A stretch of DNA of 64,000 nt, from NCBI GenBank assembly GCA_958450365.1, contig CAUEEP010000752.1, forward strand, positions 186,001 through 250,000. Direction: 5' to 3'. Made by a program: the position numbers and the translations under genes. Shown here in pieces: positions 11,080 through 22,619 of this stretch; the stretch's first letter is position 1; every line of letters starts with the position of its first letter. This stretch comes from Mesorhabditis belari. Taxonomy: Eukaryota; Nematoda; Chromadorea; Rhabditida; Rhabditidae. Below the pieces are notes generated by a model. It worked only from the letters and a program-made list of their open reading frames with translations. It was not told the origin of the DNA and did not search any database.

Positions 11080-13100
11080 AAAGCAATAAAAAAGCAATAT
11101 CACGGAATAAAAATGACTCGAAATATTAAAAAGGTTATAAAATACCTCGAGAAAATGACTTTGCACAAAAATACCTGCGAAAAAAATTGAGGAAGCTTGG
11201 CATGTTTTAAAATCTTGTCATCGTCACTAATCGATTCAACTGGGCTGCGTATCGGGCGGCAAACTTCTAAAAATGAGCGGATAGCCTTATTTAACAAAAC
11301 TTGTTGAGCATTCTGACAATCTCATAGCATTAATTCTGCAATCACTTTATCAACCCACCTCTTTCCAATCGATCCAACTCTTGTGGCCATTCTTGTTTCG
11401 CAGTCATCGATTCAGTCGCTTTCGATTCGGCATATTGGCAAGATATCCAAAGTCATCACGCTAAAAATACAGTTAGCTGAAGAATTTTCAAATTACTAAC
11501 CCGATCACTATGAACGTTTTGTGGATCACTATCGAATCCCTTTTCGATTAGTCACGCAATAATATTGTCATCGTGAAGATCAATCGTCTTCTCAACAGCC
11601 CCTTGCACAAATCTGACCTGGAAAAGAATCAGATAAAAAGAGATTAAATAGATTAAATAATTTACAAAAAAGGCTAACCCCACCTGATTCTGAAGAGTCG
11701 TCAATCGAATTTCGTGTCGTTTCGTCTCCCGTTGTATCCTTTCCTTATAGAAGCGTTCCCTTTCAACAAAATGATCGCGAAAAATCTCATCAGTGCTCAG
11801 ATAATGATACAGTTTTTGTGATGGATTGAAAAGGACCTAAAGAAATAAAAATAGTACTTCCAACCCTTTTGAGCAGTTTATGAGTGTCCAATAACTAATA
11901 ATAAGATGTTACCATTTTTCTGAAGTAAGATTATATTATACCTTGAAATGCCTACCATCTTCTCGAGTTCTTTCCCTACAATCCGACGACGAACATTGTC
12001 AATGATAGCATTTGGTCGATATGAGAGGACACTCGTTGACCAGCTAAACACACCAAGAGAATCATAAAAACCCATTAAATTTACCCTGTAGCTAGTCCAT
12101 CGCATCCATTTAGAAGAACTGTCTGAATCAAAGGGCACAACCCAAGCACATAGGAACTTTACAGGAAAACTATAAAAATACCATTTCGGCTCTGCTTTTT
12201 GATTCTCTTCTTCCGTCAGCGTTCAACTCAGCTCATCCGCGACGGGGAAGAGTTTGTCACTCATTGGACTAAACTTAAAATATTAACCATACTACGAAAC
12301 CGTACATGATCTACCTGATATTTCGCAGACGCTGCATCATCTCCACCTTCAGCTCGAGTTCCGAATTGTCCCACCGGAGGCAGCCAAGGCCCATTAGTCT
12401 CTTCTCATATAAATTCTATGAATAACCTTGACTGTCACCAAATATTGATAAAGTTCATCGTCGATGAATCCGGAAGAAGCGATACGCTGTCTCAACTCTT
12501 CTGACGGCGGATTTCGAAAACATTTGTCTCCTGAAACAACATTCACTCGAATCGTTCTCATCGATGGAGACCTTTGCTTAATGTCGGCCGCATTTACCAA
12601 AATCTTGTCAAAAAACTGAATAAATTTCGATGCATGTATACTTGAAGTCCCACCTTTTCTTCAGTGTCGTCCTTTACATTGATCAGACGCCCTCGTACCG
12701 ACAACACCCCATAAAGCTCTCGGCCAACCACTTAAACATTTGAAAGTAGCTCGGCTTTTTAAAAAGCAAGTTACCTCTGATCCCGCCATTGCCAAAGCTT
12801 TAGCTGATACAAAACTCACATTCACACTAAAATTAGTAAATTAAGGATACGTATTACAAAACTCACAAAGTTCTTAAATCGTCTAAATCTTCATGCTCCT
12901 TTCTGCGTAGATCAAACGTATTCTGAAACCAATCGGCTGACCTTCTGGCAAATCTCCTTTGTTGCCACGTACATATTGGGGGGAGCGAGTACATATTCTC
13001 GTGGATTGTACTTCTTGTATTGGGCCGAAAGATGCAACGCCAATCCGGTTTTCGCTTTTGCTTTGTTGCATTCTTTGGCACTAAAAGTTTTTTTTTAGAA
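11080..13100 (-). pseudogene. Scrambled topoisomerase II pseudogene, arm A
   Basis: Pieces of eukaryotic DNA topoisomerase II (TOP2), which passes one duplex through another. In minus-strand order: an N-terminal piece (about 12900-13090; YKKYNPREYVLAPPNMY resembles the TOP2 ATPase lead-in), then a Toprim-end piece (about 12650-12840; VVGRELYGVLSVRGRLINVK), then the GHKL ATPase piece (about 12420-12625; ILVNAADIKQRSPSM), then breakage-reunion domain pieces (about 11530-12060; WSTSVLSYRPNAI, VLFNPSQKLYHYLSTDEIF, DDNIIA). The Toprim end normally follows the ATPase, so order is wrong. Two in-frame TGA codons (after DDNIIA and after KRLNR) occur in both arms. Not functional as a TOP2. Confidence 0.72.
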
Positions 13101-13498
13101 AACAGAAAAAAACAATAACCATAAACTAATTCTTGATGAAAAGATAAGTAACGAAGACTTCTTGAAGTTGAATAAAACTCGGAACCTTTAAAAGAATTTA
13201 AAAGACAAAACGATTAAACAGACCTGATTCATTGAGCTCGAATAAAGGTTTGGGTCGTACAAAGTTTGAGACCTCAACCCGTAGTAGCATAAGACTTAAA
13301 GTTTACATGTTTTATAGTGCCGTTAAGAGAATGTTTTTTTCTGAAATGCAATGGTGAAAATTTTTATTCATTTCATGCACCACACTGAATAGAGATCCCG
13401 TTCCTCACAAAATAATTATCAAAAGCATTTTATTTTCTGCCACAGCTAAAGCATAACACAACAGCATGCCATGTGATTGCGAGTTTGTAAAGAAGAAC

Positions 13499-15241
13499 TT
13501 ATTTAGGCGAGTAAACAATATCAAGGGCTTGAATCCATCGGTTTTCAGGTTCATTTAAAAGCACTTCGATCCTCGATTTGCCTTTAGTAAAGGAACGCTC
13601 GAGTAGGAGTCTGCTCTTCTTCATAGGAGTCTCGTTCTTGCAATGGTCCCAATTCTTCTGGGCATTTTTCCCTGCTAAAAATAGAAATTGTTTTTAATAG
13701 ATACAATGATGATTTCTTCAAAGTAAATCGAAAACACTTACTACCTTCTATAATATGTTGATGAATCGATGGGTCCCATGTCACCATCTCCTTGGGGTCA
13801 GACTTAGGTCGTGATTTGTCTTCGGGGCGTTTATTGGCATCTGTCGCCAATTGATCGGCCTGAAGTTAACAAGATCAATTAAAGTAGATAGGAATTGAGC
13901 TATAAATAACATATCTAAAGCATTACCTTCTTAAGGCCCGGATCCTCGTCTTTTGTGTGACTCGTTACGTATTGAATAACGACCCCTTTCGGAAAATTGC
14001 CCGCCACATACTTCAAGTAGTTCAAGCTAAACAGAAAATATAGAGAAATACAAATGCAAGAGCAAACTTTCTCAGATCTTCAACGTCCAATTTATGAATT
14101 TTCTTATCGCGATAGGTAATAGGTTGATTGTTGAAATGCTTAATTGCCCACAAACAGTCTGTCCGAAGCATCACTTTTTCGCCCCTGAATGATCAATATA
14201 TTTCCTTTTCACGCAAAATTACTGAGAATTATTATTATCATAAAAATGGATAGTGCTTACTTGTATTCAGGCCAACAGTAGAGCCGATGGAGCGCCACTC
14301 CCATAGCGACACATTCTGCTTTAAACGAGTCGTCGAGTTGACCGATTTGACATTTCCTAAATTTGAGTAAATTTACAAATTTTCATGGACTAATTTAAAC
14401 AGTAGTCAATACGGTTCAATAATACCAAGACCAAAACTAATTTTTTGCTAGTTCGGTACTATAGTCATAGCAAAAAGACACTTACAATTCGAGCGGGTGC
14501 GATTCTCCAACATATATGCCGATTGCCGCCCTACCAGCCCGATCTATTCGCTCCTTCAATTCCTCTAGCTGTTTCGTTTTCTTCTTATCTTTCCCGATTT
14601 GCGATGTGTGAATGTCTTGCTTCCTTTCGTCAAGCTTCTTCCGTTGACTCGGATCGAGACGTGGATAATGGCTGCCATCAGAATAGATAACGATCGTTCC
14701 CGCTTCGAATAACTGATTTGCAATCTCGGGTTCAGTCGTAAAACCTGCAAAAAACAAATAAATGACTATTGTTTAGCAACTTTTGAACTTTTAGCACAAA
14801 ACTTTAACATATCTAGCATTATATGAGTTTAGAACTGTCTCAACCAACAAAAACAAATGAAGCTACCGTAATTCTTCCAATTGTAAGGGTCTTCTTTTTC
14901 CCTCCATTGTTTCCAGCGTATTTGGACAGCCTAAAAACAATAAAATGAACCATTGAGAGAGCCAGAAATCAAATAGACCGTTAGACAAATAGAATGCCAT
15001 GAATTTCGCTATTAATTAAAAAGTTACAGCTTTATCGAACTCCAATGCGTCCAATCCAGCTTCTAACCGATCCGAAGAGACCGTTTCTGCAGAGGGCTCT
15101 GAAAAACAATTCATAGAACTTAAAATCAAAGAAACCCCAAAGAAATAATAAACCATAAAGTTAAACCAAAGAAAGAGGGAACAAACCTCGATACCATTCT
15201 CTCAACCTAAGCCAAAATTTGTGGAGTAGCGAGCAAATCAT
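13499..15241 (-). CDS. RNase H domain protein, 350 aa, 9 exons
   Basis: Exons (minus strand): 15187-15241, 15028-15098, 14867-14930, 14486-14744, 14261-14356, 14068-14184, 13927-14026, 13745-13859, 13499-13674 (TAA). Phases agree throughout, giving 350 codons. Residues about 80-265 form an RNase H fold that cuts RNA in RNA-DNA hybrids: first Asp in TIVIYSDGS, Glu in DDSFKAECVAMG, Asp in MLRTDCLWAI, and the last Asp in KKADQLATDA after VTSHTKDEDPG. A charged loop (about 35 residues, Lys/Glu-rich) interrupts the domain after the first strand. No hybrid-binding domain is seen at the N-terminus, unlike standard RNase H1. No reverse transcriptase lies nearby, so it is not obviously part of a retroelement. 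It lies in the unique loop of the palindrome. Confidence 0.82.
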
Positions 15242-15257
15242 CCTGAAAAAAAATATC

Positions 15258-15446
15258 GGGGTAGGCTAATTCCCGCAACAGGGTCATTTGAGCAACTGAG
15301 GCGTTTGCGCAACTCGCCATAACTTTCTTCTATGAAATTAAAATTGTAAAGATTGGTACACTTAGAAGAAAGTTATGGCGAGTTGCGCAAACGACTCAGT
15401 TGCTCAAATGACCCTGTTGCGCAAATAAAATGGCGGAAATTAGCCT
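15258..15446. mobile_element. Foldback MITE, arms about 75 bp
   Basis: GGTCATTTGAGCAACTGAG and GCGCAACTCGCCATAACTTT are repeated inverted, separated by about 40 bp. It lies just upstream of the RNase H start. Such a transcript would fold into a long hairpin. Non-coding. Confidence 0.7.
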
Positions 15447-16570
15447 ACTTCAAGATATGAATGAATGAAATGCTTTGCTTTGGCAAGAAATGAAGCAAGG
15501 AATATGCAAATTTGGCAAATTTTTCGTATGCAAATTTCGGCTATTTTATCGATCTTGAGAATAAGTTTGTGCTTTTTTCTTATTGATCTTTAAGCGTTGA
15601 CAATTTTATATCCCACTTCTAAAATTGGGTTATAGATAAAAATTCAACAATTTCTTTTTAGAAAAGCATCCGCGTCTCTTGAAGCCGACATTGAGAAACT
15701 CGATGGCCAAGTTGTGTATTCGATAAACAAAGAGTCATCACCAGTCTTGGTTAGAAAGCTTTGTGATAACAACGTTAATGGTGATTGGATAATGTTAAGT
15801 TTAGCCTGTCTCCGATCACTCGCTAGCTGAGAGGCCCGAAACGTTGCCGGATCTTCTAAAACAGCTCAATGAAGCGGTTAGCTGTATTTTTAGTCCCACT
15901 TCAAATTGAATTTTAGAAACTACGCTCGCTTCTTTTCGCAATTCATGGAAATTGAGCATTCGTGTTCGCTCGAAAAGCTCATTCGAGAAGATTTTGCATT
16001 CGGTGAAGTTTAGTTAAAATAATTTCATTTAACATGATGTTTCTAGATAAAATCTCGAACTCGGGTAGCGGTGAACAAGAAATTCGGTGATGGTGAAGAA
16101 TAAGTAAACATTTGAAAAAAGCTTCATCATGATTTTAAAAGTTTTAGCAAGACGTAAAAGCTGGTCCTATTAAAAGGCCGTTTATGAGATCGATTTCGAT
16201 ACGCAGCCTGAGCCTGAGCCAAACACAAGTCAGCCGTCGCAAAAAAGTTTGTTTTTGCTCTTGAAACTTTTTTGACATGAAATTTTAATTTTAGTTTAAA
16301 GCAATGCACCATCAACCAGCATTTGAATAATTTCGAAATGACGATTTTCCGATTTTACTTTGAGAAAACAATCACAAAACTCTTCGTTGATAGACTTGTT
16401 TAACGAATATGGGACAACCGGTTTATTTAAAAGACGAAATTTCAATGCATACCTTTAGTTGGATTCATTCTCCAAGTGTTTGCATATGCATCTCCCTGAA
16501 GGCATCACCACATTTCGACAACATCCTGATCAGTAGCGATAAATGTTTTCTTTTAGTTTCTTGATTTTAG
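15447..16570. other. Palindrome loop, no confident gene
   Basis: Short plus-strand stretch at 15662-15770 (reading KASASLEADIEKLDGQVVYS) could be an exon of the same broken topoisomerase or of another gene; I do not recognise it. Several in-frame stops follow. 16200-16220 holds a GAGCCTGAGCC repeat. Otherwise nothing supported. Confidence 0.4.
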
Positions 16571-16805
16571 ACGATGGGAAGTCGATTTTGCGCCTTCTTT
16601 CGACAAGAACTCTAAGCAAATCTCCTTTGTTAATAGTGTGAACACTACAAAAGTAAGTTGTGTTTGTTGGTTTTAAAATAATTGGGCGTATGAATGGTGG
16701 AATTATCAATCACCTATCAATCAATAATTTCAGGGTGGACAACACGTTGAGCACGTCATGTCACAAGTTGTAGAAGCTGTCTGGGACAGCATCTGGGAAG
16801 TGTAG
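16571..16805 (+). pseudogene. Topoisomerase II ATPase-transducer fragment
   Basis: Two exons, 16571-16652 and 16734-16805, read RWEVDFAP, QISFVNSVNTTKGGQHVEHV and then stop. The QxSFVNSxxTTKGG(x)HV block is characteristic of TOP2 and includes the conserved QTK-loop region. Isolated from neighbouring parts of the enzyme, so a fragment. Its strand matches arm B pieces, suggesting one shattered source gene. Confidence 0.75.
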
Positions 16806-16891
16806 GACAGCATGGCCCGACGCCGTCGTACAAAATGTTAATCGAGGTTTTAAGTCGAGTAACTACGAGTAATCTTATTTATCTGATACGG

Positions 16892-17128
16892 ACCTGCCTA
16901 AGTGCAGAGAGCTTGGCGCACCGGCCCCCAACTTATCCAAGATGATGCATGTATGGATGCATAGCCGACAAGTAGCATTTTTGCAACAAGAAATATGATC
17001 GATTTTCTCTATTTTCCTAACTCAAGGCTCGGCTGTATTTCTTTATTTAGATCCAACGTTGGAGGGCCAATCGATGCAAAAGAATTAGTTTATGGTTATT
17101 GTTTTTTTCTGTTTTCTAAAAAAAAAAT
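16892..17128 (+). repeat. Third copy of the F-box leader, fused to topoisomerase pieces
   Basis: Direct repeat of 19269-19452: the same GACCTGCCTAAGTGCAGAGA, CATGTATGGATGC and start region of the F-box gene, up to GGGCCAATCGATGC. It then breaks abruptly into GAATTAGTTTATGG, which is the inner edge of arm B. This places an F-box promoter and leader directly before topoisomerase II fragments. Confidence 0.8.
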
Positions 17129-18725
17129 TTTAGTGCCAAAGAATGCAACAAAGCAAAAGCGAAAACCGGATTGGCGTTGCATCTTTCGGCCATCTTTCGA
17201 AATTTATTCAGTTTTTTGACAAGATTTTGGTAAATGCGGCCGACATTAAGCAAAGGTCTCCATCGATGAGAACGATTCGAGTGAATGTTGTTTCAGGAGA
17301 CAAATGTTTTCGAAATCCGCCGTCAGAAGAGTTGAGACAGCGTATCGCTTCTTCCGGATTCATCGACGATGAACTTTATCAATATTTGGTGACAGTCAAG
17401 GTTATTCATAGAATTTATATGAGAAGAGACTAATGGGCCTTGGCTGCCTCCGGTGGGACAATTCGGAACTCGAGCTGAAGGTGGAGATGATGCAGCGTCT
17501 GCGAAATATCAGGTAGATCATGTACGGTTTCGTAGTATGGTTAATATTTTAAGTTTAGTCCAATGAGTGACAAACTCTTCCCCGTCGCGGATGAGCTGAG
17601 TTGAACGCTGACGGAAGAAGAGAATCAAAAAGCAGAGCCGAAATGGTATTTTTATAGTTTTCCTGTAAAGTTCCTATGTGCTTGGGTTGTGCCCTTTGAT
17701 TCAGACAGTTCTTCTAAATGGATGCGATGGACTAGCTACAGGGTAAATTTAATGGGTTTTTATGATTCTCTTGGTGTGTTTAGCTGGTCAACGAGTGTCC
17801 TCTCATATCGACCAAATGCTATCATTGACAATGTTCGTCGTCGGATTGTAGGGAAAGAACTCGAGAAGATGGTAGGCATTTCAAGGTATAATATAATCTT
17901 ACTTCAGAAAAATGGTAACATCTTATTATTAGTTATTGGACACTCATAAACTGCTCAAAAGGGTTGGAAGTACTATTTTTATTTCTTTAGGTCCTTTTCA
18001 ATCCATCACAAAAACTGTATCATTATCTGAGCACTGATGAGATTTTTCGCGATCATTTTGTTGAAAGGGAACGCTTCTATAAGGAAAGGATACAACGGGA
18101 GACGAAACGACACGAAATTCGATTGACGACTCTTCAGAATCAGGTGGGGTTAGCCTTTTTGTAAATTATTTAATCTATTTAATCTCTTTTTATCTGATTC
18201 TTTTCCAGGTCAGATTTGTGCAAGGGGCTGTTGAGAAGACGATTGATCTTCACGATGACAATATTATTGCGTGACTAATCGAAAAGGGATTCGATAGTGA
18301 TCCACAAAACGTTCATAGTGATCGGGTTAGTAATTTGAAAATTCTTCAGCTAACTGTATTTTTAGCGTGATGACTTTGGATATCTTGCCAATATGCCGAA
18401 TCGAAAGCGACTGAATCGATGACTGCGAAACAAGAATGGCCACAAGAGTTGGATCGATTGGAAAGAGGTGGGTTGATAAAGTGATTGCAGAATTAATGCT
18501 ATGAGATTGTCAGAATGCTCAACAAGTTTTGTTAAATAAGGCTATCCGCTCATTTTTAGAAGTTTGCCGCCCGATACGCAGCCCAGTTGAATCGATTAGT
18601 GACGATGACAAGATTTTAAAACATGCCAAGCTTCCTCAATTTTTTTCGCAGGTATTTTTGTGCAAAGTCATTTTCTCGAGGTATTTTATAACCTTTTTAA
18701 TATTTCGAGTCATTTTTATTCCGTG
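17129..18725 (+). pseudogene. Scrambled topoisomerase II pseudogene, arm B (chimeric 5' end)
   Basis: Plus-strand twin of the arm A pseudogene. It starts with the F-box leader copy, then the first part of the N-terminal piece. A deletion relative to arm A joins this to the GHKL piece at about 17200 (DKILVNAADIKQRSPSM). The breakage-reunion pieces follow (WSTSVLSYRPNAI at about 17785, VLFNPSQKLYHYLSTDEIF at about 17992, GHKSWIDWKE at about 18440). The two in-frame TGA codons are the same as in arm A, so decay came before the arms formed or was copied by conversion. Confidence 0.72.
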
Positions 18726-19436
18726 ATATTGCTTTTTTATTGCTTTGTCAATGTTTCCAACTTTGATCTTGTCGATTTTTTTTGTTATTAGAGAATAATA
18801 AGCACGCAAGACACGGCAAGGCTATACAAACTTAGTGAAAATGATATTAAGATTCGGTGTAAACAACAATTTTCCTAACTTCGTCCACGTCACAAAATGT
18901 CCAAGTTGGAAACCCAAAAAAGCTCCCGATATGCTTTTGGGTGGAATGAGAGAAAAGCGGGAAAGGATTTAAATCCAGTTTTCTAGTATCGGCTGTTTTC
19001 TGGGTTTGAATATCCTTTCATTTGAAGAGAATTTCCCGCCAAATCCCTTAAACGGCTGAATACCTTTCAAAGGAATCGTTTTTAAGTCGGTGCTTGACTT
19101 TTTTCGAGCCATTTTTGTTGCAACAGGCCAGCTTTTTGCGCCAAACCTAGGGTCATTTTGCAAGTGTGCATTTGAAAAAACGCATCACTCGCTAGGAGCA
19201 CACTCTAATCCACACCCCTAGAGAGTTAGAACAAATCCTAGAGAGCTTGCAGCACTGATCCCCTCCGGGACCTGCCTAAGTGCAGAGAGCTTGGCCCACC
19301 GGCCCCCAACTTATCCGAGATGATGCATGCATGCATGCATAGCCGACAAGTAGCATTTTTGCAACGAGAAATATGATCTATTTTCTCTATTTTCCTAACT
19401 CAAGGCTCGGCTTTTTTTCTTTATTTAGATCCAACG

Positions 19437-21226
19437 ATGGAGGGCCAATCGATGCTAAAGGATCAAGGGCCATCTCAATTCGAGGCTGTCCTAGTCGAAC
19501 TCAACCATCAATCGCTGGAGCTTTTACAAGAGGGTACAGAGAAGAGAAAAGATAAGGCCATCGGGCTCCTCTCCGACCGAAATGCCCTGCTCGTAGCAGC
19601 CGACACGAACCCGAGAGCTTTCGAATTGGCTGAAGCCAGCGAGGAGCTGATCATGGAAAGCTTGGAGAAGGAGCAACAGAATGTAAGACGTTTTGCTATA
19701 TTTGTTTTTAAATGTTGTGGTTTGTGACTGCTTTTGAGTGGATGTTTCGTACGTAAGTTTTATTTTAGCGAATTCCAACCTCTTCTGTCAACTTCCTTGA
19801 AGCACTTCCCGATGTCGTCTTCGACGCGGTGATGGAGTACCTTCCTGGAGGGATCATCGAAAGGTTAACAGCCTTCCTCTTCTAACTTTAATCTTTGCTT
19901 TAGCACTGTTCGACAACTCTCGAAGAATTGCTATGAAAGGGTCGAGCTGCGCAGAGCAAGACTTCCTCCTGTTCATATCGATCAGCTTTATTTTGAGGGA
20001 AACAAGGTAAGATTTTGTTGTGTTAGTTACAAGAACAGAGCTTTTAGTTTGGCCTCTATAGACGGCCTAGCGATGGGGAAAGAACTTATGACGATGACGA
20101 GTTTGACTATAGGGAAACGATCGATCCAGTCAACTTAATTGAGCATTTAGAGTATTTGAAAGATCGTATAAGCTGCAACAACCTCGCCTTGGTTAGTTTT
20201 CACGAATAACTTTATAGCGCTTAAAATTTCCCTTCTAGAATGACGTGAATTGGGACATGTTTGCAAATTGCAAGTTTGAATGTGAAGGATTGCATTGTGG
20301 GGTCTGGGAAACGACGCTTTCACCGGAAAGATTCATGGATATTTTCGGCAGTATAAGACCAACACGCCGGCTAGCAATTTTCGTAACTTTGTATTAAACG
20401 AATCAAAATTAGACTGATTAAGGCGTATGGCGACAACAAAAGTTTTCCGGTTCCGAGTGGCTTTTTCGCCAATAAATATGCGATTGGATTGCAAAAAGTT
20501 ACTTTGTTGGCTGACGGGAATGCCATGGTTGATCCATTAACTGACCCGGTTTGTTTTTATTTAACTATCGATGAACCATTTTTGTTACGACGCTTACTGC
20601 ACATTGTTCAGATCTTGTTGGGTTCAACTCTTTCGAAATTCTCCAGTCACTTTCCAACAAGCACCAGGTGCACTCTTGATGGGATCTTACCGATGATTCG
20701 AGAGTGGTACACTTCAGAGCGGCAAATTGATAAAATTTCCCTTTACGTAGTTGGCCGGGAAGTAGAACGTCAAAATGTGAGCTCTTTTGACTTTCTTATT
20801 TTGCTGAAAACTATTTGGATAAAGTTTTTGAAAAATCGGAAAGATCGACTTAAATATAATGGTCTAAATAGGCTAAATAACCATTGAAAAGCAGTTCAAA
20901 GCAATTGGATTTCGCGAGATAAATGCACAACTTTTAGTTCTATCACAATTTACCTCAATTGCAACATGTAAATTTGCTTTGCAAGTGGGGTGACATCATT
21001 TCTGCCCTCGCTTTGAAAAGAGCAAATGGGGATATCGTTGGGCTTACTGTTAGCATCGATAAAGAGCAAGAGACGTTTAGGTATGTTTTAGCATCTTTTT
21101 TTATAGCGGTTGAACCGCGTGCAATGAGACTCTCTATTGCAAAATTGGTTTAGCTGGTTCTCCATTACTCGACTAGTGCCGGGCCCGAGAGCTGACTTAT
21201 ATATGGCGTATGACCACGCAGAATAA
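19437..21226 (+). CDS. F-box protein, arm B copy, 433 aa
   Basis: Exons 19437-19682, 19769-19863, 19904-20006, 20048-20191, 20239-20382, 20423-20776, 20938-21080, 21154-21226 (TAA). Sum 1302 nt, phases consistent. The F-box (about residues 88-125) reads LPDVVFDAVMEYLPGGII, TVRQLSKNCYERVE, as in SCF adaptors that bind Skp1. The rest (LDGILPMIREWYTSERQIDK, LPQLQHVNLLCKWGDII, LKRANGDIVGLTV) resembles the FBA/FTH-type C-termini common in nematode F-box families. An AAG acceptor is needed at 20422, because the TAG 10 nt upstream gives a stop. The first exon is Glu-rich and probably helical. The last exon is the least certain. Confidence 0.8.
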
Positions 21227-21714
21227 TGCACAATATTTATTCCGTATTTTGGTTTAAAGGCTATTTTTTGTTCTCTATGATGTGATGTGTTTTATCATGA
21301 TGAAAACTGAAATTTCTATGTGCCATTTTGTCCATTGTGATTTTGTCTAATGTCTCGATAAAGAATGACGACCTGTGTTTGCAATTAGAGCCAGTAAACA
21401 ATGTAGAATCAGGTTTTCGATTCCAAAGCCTCTACCCGGTTTTTAGGTCTGGCGAGGCATCCGCGTGTGTTTTTCTGCTATACCTTTGTGTCAAAGTTGA
21501 GCAATGATTGAATTGAACTATAGGATCAAATTGAAAGCTGAAAGTCGAAATCTATCCAAACTTGCTTACAATATTATTCATGCTATACATCGATTCTCGC
21601 GATTCCGTCATTTTCCCATTTAGAACCACACCTAGAGGTCTGGAACAATAGAATCGATCTATAGAATTGATCCGGAAATCGAGAACCGATAGAGAAGATT
21701 GAAGCGAAAAAAGG

Positions 21715-22225
21715 AAAAATGAATAAAAATGAATAAAAATCGATAAAAGTGGTTAAAAACTAGCTAAAAACGATATCAATCGTTAAAAGTGATCAAAAAA
21801 TGGATGATAATGGATGAAAATAGTCAAAAAATGGATAACAATTGATGAGAATGGCTTCAAAATGGGTAAGAATCGTTAAGAAATGTTCAAAAATGTCAAA
21901 GAAAATAAATAATTACCCATAAAAATCAATAAAAATCACTCAAAAACGTGAAAAATGGTGAAGAAATGGATAAAAATGGCCAAAAATAGCTGAAAATCGA
22001 CAATAATTGTCAAAAATGATCAAAAAAACAGATAAAAATCAATGAAAGGGAATTAAAATCGATAAGAATGGTCAACAGATGCATAAAAATCCATCAAAAT
22101 GGTCAAAAAATCGATAAAAATTTCCTATGATTTCCTATGATTTCCGATGATTTCCTATCCTTTCCTATCATTTTCTATTATTTTCTATCATTTCCTATCA
22201 TTTTCTATCATATCCTATCATTTTG
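21715..22225. repeat. Low-complexity array, arm B
   Basis: Inverse of 7770-8330: ATAAAAATGAATAAAAATCG-type units followed by TTTCCTATCATTTTCTAT units. Minor length differences from arm A are as expected for slippage. Confidence 0.8.
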
Positions 22226-22619
22226 AGATCTGAAAGATATGTTTATGTTTCATTCTTATTCAACCTTTGTATCTTAATCCTGTAAAAATTGTTTGCAAAC
22301 CATTTACCGAAAGTGCACAATCATTTGTCAGACATTACACTCGTTTCCTTCTCTAAAGTGTTTCGTTTCTTTTTTATCGTTTCCTCTAAAGTGATGTCCG
22401 TTCTCACTGTCGATCCGACACATCTGAAAGTGTTCACCCATCAAAGAAACGATCGACTTTTTGAGAGAAAAGAAAAAAACATTGACAGCTCGTTTTGGTG
22501 GTTCATTTTTCAAACGAATGAAGTTTGTTCGAGTTGGATTTTCATTCAATAGTAGTTTACAAATGGATTTATTAAAAAAATATGAAAGGGCTTGTGATAT
22601 TTTGATAGCATAAGACCGC

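Larger units (their letters stand above)
7490..13132. repeat. Palindrome arm A (inverted partner of 17083-22510)
   Basis: Long inverted repeat. Positions pair so that the two coordinates sum to about 30000 at the outer edge, 30026 through the F-box gene, 29827 through the topoisomerase pieces and 30214 at the inner edge. Long stretches are identical, including a 132-codon frame (9139-9537 and 20489-20887). Arm A has about 390 bp (about 12640-13015) missing from arm B; arm B has about 200 bp (about 18800-19010) missing from arm A. Confidence 0.92.
17083..22510. repeat. Palindrome arm B (inverted partner of 7490-13132)
   Basis: See arm A. The inner edge is GAATTAGTTTATGG (17083), the inverse of 13119-13132; the outer edge is GTGGTTCATTTTT near 22510, the inverse of 7488-7500. 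With the 3950-bp loop the palindrome spans about 15 kb. Confidence 0.92.

Noticed and set aside
13499..15241. RNase H as part of a retrotransposon polyprotein
   Set aside because: No reverse transcriptase, integrase or LTRs nearby, and the gene is split by eight well-formed introns.
7490..22510. Giant mobile element (Maverick-like) with the palindrome arms as terminal repeats
   Set aside because: No integrase, polymerase or capsid genes, arms contain host-type genes, and VMAT copy 1 does not resume after arm B, so it is not a simple insertion.
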